A DNA stretch of 64,000 nt from Rebecca billardiae RCC1528. Its lineage: Eukaryota; Haptophyta. Location: NCBI GenBank assembly GCA_965240325.2, contig OZ251233.1, forward strand, positions 1,364,001 through 1,428,000, given 5' to 3'. Below the pieces are notes generated by a model. That model saw nothing but the letters and a program-made list of their open reading frames with translations. It did not search any database and had not been told where the DNA came from. A program made the translations under genes and the position numbers. This document shows positions 50,550 through 63,200 of this stretch, one piece after another; position 1 is the first letter of the stretch, and the number at the start of each line of letters is the position of its first letter.

Positions 50550-51556
50550 ATGTCCATCCAGTACCAGCCCGGGCCGCACTCGACACGGCTGCTGCACGAC
50601 TCGAATGGTCACCTCGAGCCCTACTTCCCGCTCCCTGCGCGCTTCGGCCCGTGGCTCACGTGGAGCCTCTCGCTGATCGCAATGGGCACACTGCTCGGCA
50701 CGACGCTGAACAACTACCTCGCGCAGCCGGCAGGGGCCAGGCGTGTGCTCGGCATATGCACGCTCGCGTCGCAGGCCCCCGCGCGCAACGTGCTCGGCAC
50801 AGCGATGTCCGCCATGGCCTTCGTCTGCTTTGTCGTGAGCTGGTCTGTCTTCCACGCGCTCTCACTGCGCCTGCAGGGCACCTCGCTTCGCAACAGCGTG
50901 CTCAACCGCTTGGCATATCGCTCCGGGACGCTGCTCGCGCTGATGCTCTTCGCGGCTGGCTGTGCCCTGCAGAACTGCAGCCTCTCAGCCCAGCTCCGCC
51001 TGGGCCTTCTATGCGCAAGTGCCGCGTGCGCGTGCGTCTACTGCGGCACGTGCACCTGGCTGGTCACGACCAACCAGCCGAGCCTGCTGCGCTCGACGCG
51101 CGACTTCTTCTGGCTCAGGCTGAAGCGTGTGCTCCTGATTGGCCTCTGTGCCGCGTTCCTCACACGGTGAGCGCCTCCGCGCCCTGCGCGCCCCCGCACT
51201 CTCGCGCCTCAGCCCTGCGCGGGGCCCTCCACCCAGCGCGGCACCGGGCTCACTCGCAGCGCCGCATCGGTGCCTGACCCACTGCTGCAGACTTGTGCTG
51301 CCGCACGCGTGGGCAAGCACGCCGCCGGTGGTGACGTGCGTGCTCGAGGACGCGGTGTTCATCATCGCATGCTGGTTCATCGGGACCCTGGCCAATGAGC
51401 TCAGGTGCGTGTCTCCCATGCGCGCACGTGTTCCGAGGCGGCGAGCGCCGCTGTGTGACACATCCACTGTGCCGCCCGCGCGGCTGCATCACCTGCGTGC
51501 GCGCTCGCAATGACAGGCACTTTTCGCTCCAGCTCCAGCCAGTCATCGTCCTGTAA
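50550..51556 (+). CDS. Multi-pass membrane protein, possibly Frag1/DRAM/Sfk1-like
   Basis: Three exons: 50550-51166, 51291-51404 and 51517-51556, 256 residues; introns are 124 and 112 nt (gtgagcg...ctgcag; gtgcgtg...gacag). Both junctions keep frame and hydrophobic pattern: CAAFLTR-LVLPHAWAS and GTLANELR-HFSLQLQPVIVL-stop. Hydrophobic segments include LTWSLSLIAMGTLLGTTL, AMSAMAFVCFVVSWSVFHAL, GTLLALMLFAAGCAL, RLGLLCASAACACVYCGTC, VLLIGLCAAFL and DAVFIIACWFIGTLA, about six helices. The ICTLASQAPARNVLGTAMSA loop after helix 1 loosely resembles the conserved first luminal loop of Frag1/DRAM/Sfk1 proteins (GPI-anchor remodelling, autophagy). The splicing is well supported; the family is tentative. 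Confidence 0.6.
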
Positions 51557-52043
51557 GAGGCGCGGCGTTGAGAGAAGCCTTCCCCTCTTGCGCAACGGGC
51601 CATGCAGAGTTGGGCGTTGGCCCGAGCTGCCGATGGGCCGAGGGCCGGTGCATGCCGGGAGCCTACGGCATGCCGCATGGGTCATGAACGCATTGTACTT
51701 GTAGTAGTCATCATCAATCATCATCTAGCTGGACATCATATATATATATCAGTTGCGCCGCTCGTCGCCTGATGCTTAGTGCTTCGTCAAGTTGATGAAT
51801 AACTACGGTACCGCCGGCAACTCCGACGGTCAGCTGCGACAGTAGCGCGCGGCGATCACAGTGTCGTATGTCGTACGCGCACTATAGCGTCGGCACTGAT
51901 GGCCTGCTAGCTATATCACATATATATATATATATATATATATATAGCGGTACGGGCAGATGCGGATCGACGCGGTTATTACGCAGGCGCTTCGCGGACC
52001 GTTGATGGACCGTATATTCATCAGCGCAGCCCTCGCCGTACCA
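51557..52043. other. Intergenic region between convergent genes, with TA tract
   Basis: It contains a TA run at about 51920-51946 and nothing recognisable as a gene. The 3' UTRs of the multi-pass membrane protein and the REJ-like giant should lie here. Confidence 0.6.
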
Positions 52044-55000
52044 CTACCAGCGGTGCGCCCGGCACCTCCGCGTCACCGGCTCAAGGATGCTGAAGACGAC
52101 CACGACTGCAAGCGGCTCGGCGATGGCAAGGGTGAGGCAGACGGCGCCGCCCCACATCGCCACGACGGCGCGCGTCTGCTGCTGGTCAAATGAGCGCGAC
52201 AAGAGCGTGGCGGCGGCGAAGAGGCCCCCTTCGAGGAGCAGCACGAACGCCCAGGCGCCGAAGGGCCGCAGCTTGGCCTGCCCCACGCTGGCAGCTCGAT
52301 TCTCGGCGATCGCACTGCGCGCCAAACCCTGCCGGCCGCTGCTGCGGCGCTCGGCGCGCACCCCATCCCGGGCGTACCACCCGATCAGCTCGTGCTCAGT
52401 GACCAGCCCGTCGAGATCGTAGTCGAGATCGCGCATGAGAGCATGGACTTCTCGCGCGGTCATCGGCTCACCGAGCTCAGCGACCAGCACGCTCAGAGCG
52501 TGCGCGTCCAGGCCGGTCACGGGCGGCGCATCGCCCGACTGGGAGCGCGCGGCGTCGAGGTACACTGCGTGCGCAGCGCGCAGCATGTGCATCTCGCGCG
52601 GGCTCAGCACGGGCGACTCGGATGCGACGGAGCGCGTGCGCGCACCGCCAGCGCTGCGCAGCACGCGTGGCGGTGTCTTGGCGACACCCACGTCCGACGA
52701 CGAGCCCACGGCGCTCGTCGCTGCGCTCGAGGGGGCCGGCGCTCCGGCCGCGGCTGCGCCTCGCGGCACATCTGGTGGAGCGGGTGCCGCCGCCTCCACG
52801 GCCGGCGCAGCCGTGTCCTCAGAGCGGGCGGGCGGCCCGCTCGGCGGCGGCGGCAACGCAGCCTTCCTGACCAACCCCGCCGCATGCGTGACGGGCACAG
52901 TGCTGGACTCGCTCGATGGCAGCGGAGGCAGCGAGCGCGGCCACTCGCGGGACGCACTCGCCTCGCTCCTGCCGCCGACGCTCCCGCGGCTCGTCGTCTC
53001 AGTGCTCGCCATCGCGGTCGTCGTCTTGGCCAAGTCCTCCGCGCTCATGGGCTTGCAGCTCGTCGTCCTGCGGAAGCTCGAGTTGCCCTCCGCGCCCGCG
53101 CTCGGCGGTGCGACCGATCGTCGCGTGTAGCTGTCTGAGGCCTCTGGGCGCGCGCACACGGGAGCTGCGGCCGCGTGCGCAGCCTGGCTGGCCATGCGGG
53201 CAGGCGCGGGCGTTGGATCCTCAGGCACGTCTGCGAGCGTTTGCAGCTGCGGCTGCGGCTGCGCGACTGGCCGTGCTGGCTGCGCCGGCTGCTGCTGCTG
53301 CGAAACCGGGACAGAGCCTTCCCCGTCGTGTGGCGCGCTCGTCGGCTGGCTCGGGGGCGGCTGCGTGCCCGTGCACGCGCTCGGCGCGGCACCAGACTCG
53401 CGGGCCTCTCCAGCCTGCGCGCCCGCCGAGGGCTGCGCGGCCGGAGTGGCCTGCGCGCCCGCCGCGAACGCACCGACCTGGAGCGCGGGCACCACGGGCG
53501 CGGGCGCGCTTGGTCCGCTGGGGCCCGCGCACGCGCCCGCCGCAGCGCTGGGCGTCGGCGTCGCATCGGTCGGCTCGGCAGCCACGTGTGCCGAGACCGC
53601 CGTGTCAGCCGGCTGCTTCGGCAACGCCGCAGCGGGGCACGCCGTGGTCACGTCCGTGCCGCGCGCGGCCATGCGCTTGGCAGTGACGCCAGAGACCATG
53701 GTGCCACACGCGGTCTTGACGGGCGCGCCGCTCACCTCGCTCGCCGCGCGCGAGGTGCGCTCCTCCGCGCGGCTCGGCTTGGGCACGGCCGTCTTGGCGA
53801 GTGCCGCCGCGCTGATCGGCTTGCACGTGACCCGAGAGGGGCCCGAGGGCGCGCGCCGTACGCCGGCGGGGGGCGGCGCGCACGCGACGCGATAGCCGTG
53901 CGAGGGCGAGCGTATCACCGCGGCGGACGGCTGCGTCGGCTCTGGCGCCGCCAGGGATTGCGCGCCGTTCGCGCGGGCATTTGCGCAAGCGTTGGAGCCG
54001 GCTGTGCCGTTGGCCTGCGAGCCGTCAGGGACCGCGAGCGCGCACCGTGCCTCCGCAGCCGCCGGCGCCAGCGGCGAGCGCGGCGCGGCGACGGGCCGAC
54101 CGGTGCCGCCGAAGTCCACTCCCACGCGCTGCCGCGACTCGGCGGCCGGCGAGCGCGGGCCGCCGGGCTGCGACGGCGGCGGGATGCGGACGGATCGCAT
54201 CTCACGGCCGTGGGCGCCGCTGCGGGTGCGCCGCGTCGTCGGCGACGACTCACTGCCGAGAGGCGAGCCCGCCACGCTCGGGTGGGGCGAAGGCGAGACG
54301 GACAGCCGCGGCGACGCGCGCAGCCTGGCGTCGCGCTCGGCGGGCGCGGCCAGCGTCCTCGAGCTGTCGTCGCGATCCTTGCCGGCGGCCGGAGAGCGTG
54401 GCGGCGAGGGCGGCGGCGAGGGCGGCGCCGGCTGCGCGGGCGGGCTGTCGTGCCCGAGCGCGGCGGCCACTCTCATCGCGAGCTCCACAGCCTGCCTCGG
54501 CGAGTCCTGGTCCTCGTCGTCCGAGCTCGAGCGGAAGAGCATCGTGGCGGGCAGACCGATGGGCGGCGGCCGCGGCGCGGCCGGCGGCACGGCCTGCTTG
54601 CTCGAGGATGCGCTGCGCGGGCGCGAGGGCGGCTGCACGAACGACGCGGCGAGTGATGAGACCTCTGCGCCCGTGAACGTGCGCGGCGCGGCGACGCCCG
54701 GCCGCGCCGTCGGCCGGTGCTGCTGCTGCAGCGGCGCGATGATCGTGCCGCGCGTCACCACCGACGGCACGTTGATGCGCGTGCTCGCCGAGTTGGGCCG
54801 CGTGCCGCCCAGCCGGTACTGCTCGAGCACCGAGCGCCCGGGCGTCGAGGCCGGCGTGACGCGGCCGCCCTCACGGGAGCACGCCCACGAGGCGGCGGGA
54901 ATGGGCGGCACCGGGGGCGGCGGCTTGCGCACAGGCACGTCGAACGGCGCGGACACGTCGTGCGAGCTCGCTCGAGCCATCGCGTCGGCGGCGCCGCCGC

Positions 55001-57223
55001 GCGCGCCCCCGGTGGACTCGTCGGGCTTCGCCATCGGGGTCGTCTTGGCGCGGACGATGGCGCGCGCGCGCTCGCTCGCCACCGCTCCCGCGGCGCCCGC
55101 ATCGCCCGAGGCCAGCAGGCGCAGTCGCGCATGCAGCCGCGCGGGCGGCGAGCGGCGCGCGGGCGTGCGCGCGCGGCAGAGCACCCAGAAGAGCCGCAGC
55201 CCGCGCAGCGCGCACGTGCCGAGCGCGGCGCAGAGGCCGGCGCCGAGCGCGGCGTGCGCGATCAGCGCGGGGGACACGCCCGCAGCCGCCTCGCCGCCGC
55301 CTGCAAACGGCGGGCGAGCGAGCAGGCAGGCGAGCGCCAGCTCGAGCACCGCGGTCGAGAAGAGCGACTGCACACTCTCCGCCACACGCTCCGCGAGGCA
55401 GGGCGGCGCGCGCAGCGCGAGGAGCGTGTGCTCGTGGAGGATGGTCGTGGCGAGGCGCGGCAGGGCGACGGGGCGGCGCGCGCCGCGCCCCTCGCCGCCG
55501 TGTGCGCCGCGACGCCCCGCGCCAGCGCCCTCCGCCCCTGCCTCCGCGCGCCCGCGCTCCGTGTCCCACGAGGAGGCGCTGCGCAGCACGGGCGGGCTGC
55601 CGTTGGCCTCGGCCGCGGCGGCGGCAGGCGCGGCGCGCGAGGCGGCGGTGCTCACCGGCGCGGTCCGACCGAACGGGCGCACCGAGCCGACGGCCGCCAC
55701 CGCCTTCTCGAGCGCGGCGGCCGAGCCCGAGACGCCAATCTCCGACAGCCGCGTCTGCTGCCACTCGCGGTAGTGCCTCTCGGCGCGGCTGTCGACGACG
55801 CCGGCGAGCAGCAGGCTGAGCAGCTGCGCGACTGCAAGCAGCATCGCCAGCAGAGAGACCGACTGGCTGAACGGAGGGCGCTCGGTCGTGAGGATGCCCG
55901 ACACGCTGTCCGGCTCGAACGCGCCGCCGCCGCCACCTCCCCCGTCCTCGCCCGCGCCGCCATCGCCCGTCGGCTCGTCCCTTGGGCGCACCTTGATGCC
56001 GGCAAACGTGCCCACGCGCGTGCAGCTGCAGTACAGCGGCGCCGGGTCGAAGCCGGCGGGCGGCTCGACCGTCTCGCACGCGCTGGAGCGCCAGCGCTGA
56101 TCGTCCGGGTCGTAGTAGTGGCAGGCCGTGACGAGCTCGCCCTCCTCGCCCGTGACTTGCAGCGCGCGGCGCGCGGCCGCCGCCTCCTCGGTGCGCGGCA
56201 GCGCGACGAGCAGCGGCTCGGCCAGGTCGAGCACAGCGAGCTGCTCGCCGTCGGGCTCGAAGAGCGCGACCGTGAGCACATGCGTCTCGAGGGGCGGCGC
56301 CACCGTGCCGTCGGACGTGGTGCTCGCGGCGTCGCCGCCCAGCTGCACGTCGCGGGAGGTCGAGAAGAGCAGCGCGTCCAGCCCGGACTCAAAGGCGCCC
56401 GCCGTGAGCTGAGATGCAATCTCGGCGGGGAGGAGCGCGCCGCCGCCGGCGGTGCCCTCCGCCGCGAGCCATCCGCCGCCGAGCAGCTCGGCCGGCGTGG
56501 CGCGCTGCGAGGTGATGTTGATCGCGCGGCCGCGCAGGCTCAGCGCGCCCGCGCCCACGACGCTGTTGACCAGCATGGCGGTGCCCAGCCTCGCGGCCGT
56601 GCTCGCCGTCCCCTCGTGCAGCAGCCGCAGCTGCTGATCGCTCAGAGCGACCGGCTCGGAGGAGAGGACGGCGTCGAGCGCCTCGAAGAGCGGCTGGACA
56701 GAGCCGGCGACGGACTCGGACTCGGCCGACGCCGCACCCTCCGCGAGTGCGGCCGCGAGCTCGACGCCGGCGACCTGCGCCTCGGCGGAGAGGGGCGCCG
56801 GAGTGCTCAGAACCGACGCGAGCGCGTTTGCGGACAGCGCCTTCGCCTCGGCCGTGGCGGCGGAGACGCCGGACGCGTCGGCGGTTACGCCGACGAGCGC
56901 GTCGACGAGCGCGCTCACCGTCCCCGCCGCCGCCGCGGACGAGAGCGCCGACGCCGCGTCGTACCGCGCCAGCCACGCCAGCACGTCGACGAGCTGGTTG
57001 GCCGACGTCGCATCGAGCCGATCGACGGCCGCGCGCGCCTGCGCGAGCAGGTCAGCCATGGCCTCGGTGAGGTTGAGCGCGGCCGGCGGCGGCTGCACCT
57101 CGATGCTCGCGTCGGCGCTCGCGAAGCCGCCCCACGTGTCGATGGCCGTCACGCGCACCGTGCGGTTGCCAGCCGGCAGCGCCGCCTCGAAGCCCGGCGA
57201 CCAGCGCGGGCCGCCGAGGAACG

Positions 57224-57255
<32 letters not shown>

Positions 57256-60200
57256 GCGGCCGCGCCCGTCGAGAGCGCGGCCGAGGTGTCTCCCGCGGCA
57301 GGCGTGGCGGCGAGGGCGTGCGAGAAGGTGTACCGCAGCGGTAGGTCCTCGGGGTCGTCTGCCCAGCCCACCGCGAGCAGCGCGAAGCGCGTGCTCACCA
57401 CCTGCCCCACCGCCGGCTCCGCCTGCAGACCGCCGCCGAACGGCGGCCGGTTGGTGAGCGCAGACACGGAGCCGACCGCGGACGCGTTGAGCGCTGCGCT
57501 GGTCACGGTGAGCTCGAAGACGTAGCGCGCGCCGGGGAGGAGCGCGCCCGAGCGGAAGGCGAGCGTGGGCGTCGCGTCGCCCGTCGTCGTCACCGCCGCC
57601 GTGTCGTTCAGCTGCAGCCCGGACGGCACGGGCGCGGCGCCCGAGCCCGCGAACAGCAGCGCGCGCCAGCTGTACGCATAGTGCGCACTGCCGCTCGCCT
57701 CGAGCGCGCGCGATGCGGCGTCGAGCGTGGTGCGCACGACGATGCGCTCGGCGGGCGTGCGCCAGCTGGGGTTGTACTTTGCGCTCGTCAGGGGCACGAA
57801 GCTGATCGCCGGCACGCCTTCGGCCACCACCTCGATCAGCACCGACACGCTGTCAGCGGCGGGCGACGGGAGGGCGCCCGCGTCCGCCGGCTGCGGCTTC
57901 GTGACCCTCACCTGCAGCTCGTACGCACCCGGCGCGAGCGTGAAGGCTGGGAGCTCGAAGACGGGCCCGGTCGCGGCGGCAGCCGCCGCGTCCACCGCGC
58001 TCGCGTTGCCCGAGAGCGTCCCCACCTCGCCCACCCACGCCCAGCTGAAGGCCAGCCCGGCAGAGCCGTCGGCCTCGTTCGGGTCGAACGACGCGGACGC
58101 ATCGACCACGAGCGGGTCGCGCACAGAGACGCGCCGATCGCCGCCAAAGACCGTGGCGCGCAGCGGCTGCTGCTGCGCGACGATCGAGACGAACGCGCTC
58201 GACGCCGCCGACGGGTCCGCCAGCATCCACGCGTCCACCCGGAACACGTACGTGTGCAGCGCGCGCACGCTGAACGGTGGCAGCAGCCACGCGGCGAGCC
58301 GGTCGCCCGCACGCAGCGCCGCCGTCATCGTCGCGTTGTCCAGGGACGCGTCGGCGCCGGTCTCGGTGACGGTGACGCCTTCGACGCTCCACGAGAAGCC
58401 CATCCGCGTGCCCAAGCCCGCCGGCCAGCACGGCGACAGCCTCGAGAGGCCCAGGTCGGCCGAGAGGAGCAGCGGACGGTCCGGCAGCGCGGCGCGCACG
58501 GCCGGGCCGTCCACAGCCACGCTCGGGCTCGCGGGGCCGGCGCGCGCGACGGTGACCGAGGCGATGTCGGAGGTGAGGCCGAGGAAGGAGGTGACGCGCA
58601 GGACGAAGACGTAGCCGAAGCCCGCCGTGCTCGTCAGCCCGTCCAGCCGCAGCACCGCCGTCGAGCGCGGGAGCGCGCCCAGCCGCGCGTTGAGCTCGCC
58701 CGCCTCCTCCGCGCCGAGCGCGCCCGGGTCCGCTCGCCACTCAAACTCGAGAGGCACGATGCCGCCGCCGGAGGAGCCGCTGCCGTCGAGCCGGATGAGC
58801 TCGCCGGGGCAGAGGGAGAGCTCGCGCGGCCCGCTGATCGCAGCGGCCGGCGTCGGGCAGCCCGCCGAGCCGCACGGGTCGTCGACGCTGATGGTCGCGC
58901 TCATCGGCTCGTTGCCGCTCCGAGCGAGCGCGCACTCGGTGGCAGCGGCGCTCGCAGCCGTGCACACGGCGGGGCGCACGACGGCAGCGCGCACGCCGAG
59001 GCTCGAGCCGGGGCGCACGAGGGTGCGCGTGCTCAGCCTCGCCACTAGCGTCGTCGCGTCCTGCCAGTAGCACTCGGGCGCCGTCGCCGAGCCACCGCGA
59101 AGCAGCGCGACGGTCGCATCGTCGAGCACGCGCGCGCACGCGCCGAGTGCCGCGCCCATGCCCGCCCGGTCGGTGGGCTGCGCGTCGAAGTCGAACAACA
59201 GCCGCGTCGCGGACGCGTCGAAGCGAGCGCCCTCGAGGACGGGGCGGTGGACGCCCGTGAACTCGAAGCTCACTGCCGACGACGCGCCCGCCGCCGGCCA
59301 GAACTGCATGCCGTTCAGGGCGACGCGAACCTGCGCGGCGGCCCCCTGCGGACCGCGCGTCGCATCCTGCGTGAGTGACGCATCTTCGACAGCAGCCGGC
59401 GGCACCGCCGCGACCGCGGCGCCGTACGCCACGCGCAGCAGCGAGCCGTGCCCGAACGGCACGAGCGCCGCAAACCCGGCGCCGCTGATCGTCGTGCGCG
59501 TGCCCGCGACGCCGCTCGCCGGCGTGATGGCGCCAACGGTCGGGTTGTTATAGTAGACGAAGTGCATGGCCGAGGTAGACGTGGTCCCTGCGGTGCCACC
59601 GCCGACGGAGAGCTCGAGGGCGAGCGCCGTCGGGCCCGCCGCTGACGGCAGCGTGCAGCGCGCGCGAGAAACGCCGTCAATCGTCGGCAGCAGCTCTGCG
59701 GTCGCTGCGCACGCGGCCGAAACGGAAGGCAGCACGCAGCACAGCAGCCCAGTGCCGTACTGCGCAAAGCCGCTGCCCTGCAGCACGACGGCGGTGCCGC
59801 CGTCGACGGGCCCCGCGGGTGGCACGAGTGCGTGCACGGCGAGCGCGTCATGGCTGTACAGCTCGAGCGACGGCGCCTCGAACAGCGGCGGGACCGCGGT
59901 GGGGCTGTTGGCCAGCACCAGGCCAAGCTGGAACGTGCCGAGGCCGAGGCCGCTCGGGACAGGGCACTGCACCGCGCCGTCACTCAGCACGGTACCGACC
60001 GACGTCTGCGGCTCGGCATCGGCGCCGGCCGGTGCAAAGGTGCACAGCTCATCGCCAGGCGCGTCGACCAAGCCCGAGCCGCGCAGCGTGACCAGCGTGG
60101 ATTCTGCCGAGGCGAGCGGAACGCCCGTCGGCTCAACGCTCCACAGAGATGCACGATACGATGGCGGTGGCGGCGGCGGCGGCGGCGCGTTGGGAGGCGC

Positions 60201-63200
60201 GGGCGGCGGCAGGGGCGGTGGCGCGGGCGGCGGGCTCGGAGGGAGCGGCGGGAGTGGCGGCGGTGGTGGCGATGACGGCGGCGGCTGGCTCGGGGGGGCG
60301 TGCGGCGGTGCCGGAGGCGGGAATGGCTCCGTGCGCGGCGGAGGCGGTGGGCGGGGTGGCGCGCTCGGCGGAGAAGATGGCGGCGGAGATGGGGGCGGGC
60401 TCGGCGGCGACGGCGGCGGGAAGGGCTCCGTGCGCGGCGGAGGCGGTAGGTGGGGTGGCGCGCTCGGCGGAGGAGATGGCGGCGGAGACGGAGGCAGGCT
60501 CGGCGGCGACGGCGGCGGGAAGGGCTCCGTGCGTGGCGGCGGTGGCGGCAGAGGGGGCGGCTTCACCGGAGGCGGCGAATGCGGCGTCGACGGCGGATTC
60601 GCAACCACAGGCGCGGCGACAACCAGCACGCCAAGGGCACGCGAGAGCTCATCCAGATCGGTGGGCGAGGACGATGTCGCCCCTGGCGTGAGGAGGGCGG
60701 CGGCGTCCACTGCCAACTCGCCTGCCGCGGTGTTTGTTGTGAGAGCGACCAACACGCGCACCGGCCCGGGCCCTCCGGCCTCGGCCTCGACCGATTCGAT
60801 ACGCACGCGCGCGGAGTCCACGCCAAGCTGCGCGCTGAGCGCAAGCAGCACAGCATCCATCGCACTCGCAAACTCTGTGATCGTGACATTGAGCGTCAGT
60901 GCAAAGTACTGCGCCGACTGCCCTTCGAGAGGCGGTGGGGTGGGCGGCGGTGGCGGCGAAGGTGGATGCGACGGCGCCGCCGGTGGCCGAGGCGGAAAGG
61001 GCGGTGGCAGTGGAGGAGCTGGCGGCGGCGACGGCGGCACGTGCGCATGTGGCGACGTCAGCACAGGCACGCCCAGACTCGCCGACAGCTCCTCCAGGCT
61101 CGCAGGCGAAGCCTCCGTCGCGCCGGGCGTGAGCGCGGCCACAGGATCGACCACCGCCACCTCGTCCAAAAGCGGCGATGTCGTCAGCTTGAACACGACC
61201 GACACACTGCCGTCAGTGTTCGTCCCCACCGACTCGACGACCACGCGCTCCGGAGCGATGCCCAGCTCGGCCGCGATGGCCGTGCGCACGGCGTCGCTCG
61301 CCGCCATGAACTCGGCCTCGCTCACATCCAGCGTGAGCGAGACGTACTGGTTGCTCACGATGCTGCTGCCACCGCCCGGCGGCGGCGACGGCGGAAGCGG
61401 TGGCGGCGGCGGAGCAGACGGCGGCATGTGAGCCGTCGGCGCGCCCTGCACCACCACGCCAAGCGCCGCCGAAAGCTCGGCCAGGCTCGACGGCGAAGTC
61501 GAGGTGGCGCCTGGCGTCAGAACGCTCACGACGTCCACGCCAGACTCGCCCGCTACCGTGTCCGTCGTCACCTTGATCACCACAGAGACGCCGCCGTCCA
61601 CGGCCACGCTCGTCTCGACGCTCACGCGCGAACCGTCCACGCCAAGCTGAGCCGCAACCGCGGACAGCACGCTGGCTTGGGCAGACGCAAACGCCGACTC
61701 GGTCGTGTCGAGCACCAGCGTCACGTACTGCTCGCTCGAGAAGTCCGGCGGCGGGTACGGCGGCGGTGATGGTGCGACCGGCGGAGCCGAGGGCGGCACG
61801 TGCGTGCGCGGCACCGCGCGCACAGGCACGCCCAGAGCCGTCGACAAAGCGCCCAGACTCGTAGGAGACGATGGCGTCGCGCCCGGCGTGAGCAAAGCGG
61901 CCACGTCCAAGACGGGCTCGCCAGCCGACACGTCGCTCGTCACCTTCACAACCACGCCCAGCAAACCGCCGCCGCCGTCAAGCACAGCCTCGATGCTCAC
62001 GCGCGATGCGTCCACGCCAAGCTCGGCCGCCAAACGCTCCGAGGTGCGCACCGACACAGCCGCGAACGCTGCCGCCGACATGTCGAGCTGCAGAAGCGCG
62101 TACGACTCGGACTCAAAGCGTGGCGGCGGCGAGGGCGAGGGCGGCGGCGGCGGCGGCGAGGGCGGCGTGTGCGAACGGACCGGCTCGACAACAGGCACGC
62201 CCAGCGCGCGCGACAGCTCCGCGAGGTCGGTCGGCGAATCAGGCGTGGCTCCCGGCGTCAACGCCGTCACCGCGTCCACGACCGCATCGCCCGACGCCGA
62301 GTCCGACCGTACCGTGATCACCACGTCGAGCAAGCCGCTCCCTGTCTCCAGAGTGCGCTCCACCGCGAGCTGGCTCGCGTCGACACCCAGCTGAGCCGCA
62401 AGCGCTGCCAGCACGCTCTCCGTCGCGCCGTCGAACTGCACGCTCGTCACGTTCAGCGTCAACGCCACGTACTGCACACTGCCGTCCGACCCAGGCGGCG
62501 GCGACGGCGGCGACGGCGGCGGCGGTGGCGCTGACGGCGCAGCGGGCGGCGAGGGCGGTGGCGACGGCAGCGATGGCGGCGACGGTGGCGGCGACGGCGG
62601 CACGTGCGCGTGTGGCGACGTCAGCACAGGCACGCCCAGACTCGCCGACAGCTCCTCCAGGCTCGCAGGCGAAGCCTCCGTCGCGCCGGGCGTGAGCGCG
62701 GCCACAGGATCGACCACCGCCACCTCGTCCAAAAGCGGCGATGTCGTCAGCTTGAACACGACCGACACACTGCCGTCCGTGTTCGTCCCCACCGACTCGA
62801 CGACCACGCGCTCCGGAGCGATGCCCAGCTCGGCCGCGATGGCCGTGCGCACGGCGTCGCTCGCCGCCGTGAACTCGGCCTCGCTCACATCCAGCGTGAG
62901 CGAGACGTACTGGTTGCTCACGATGCTGCTGCCACCGCCCGGCGGCGGCGACGGCGGAAGCGGTGGCGGCGGCGGAGCAGACGGCGGCATGTGAGCCGTC
63001 GGCGCGCCCTGCACCACCACGCCAAGCGCCGCCGAAAGCTCGGCCAGGCTCGACGGCGAAGTCGAGGTGGCGCCTGGCGTCAGAACGCTCACGACGTCCA
63101 CGCCAGACTCGCCCGCTACCGTGTCCGTCGTCACCTTGATCACCACAGAGACGCCGCCGTCCACGGCCACGCTCGTCTCGACGCTCACGCGCGAACCGTC

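Noticed and set aside
55800-56100. Treating the GPS-like site as proof of cleavage
   Set aside because: The motif LYCSCTRVGTFAGI lacks the usual HL/T residues right at the scissile site, so autoproteolysis is not shown; only the domain resemblance is reported.
52392-57525. Plus-strand frames up to 875 codons opposite the REJ-like gene
   Set aside because: No motifs and Arg/Ala bias; the minus-strand frame is continuous with recognisable domains.
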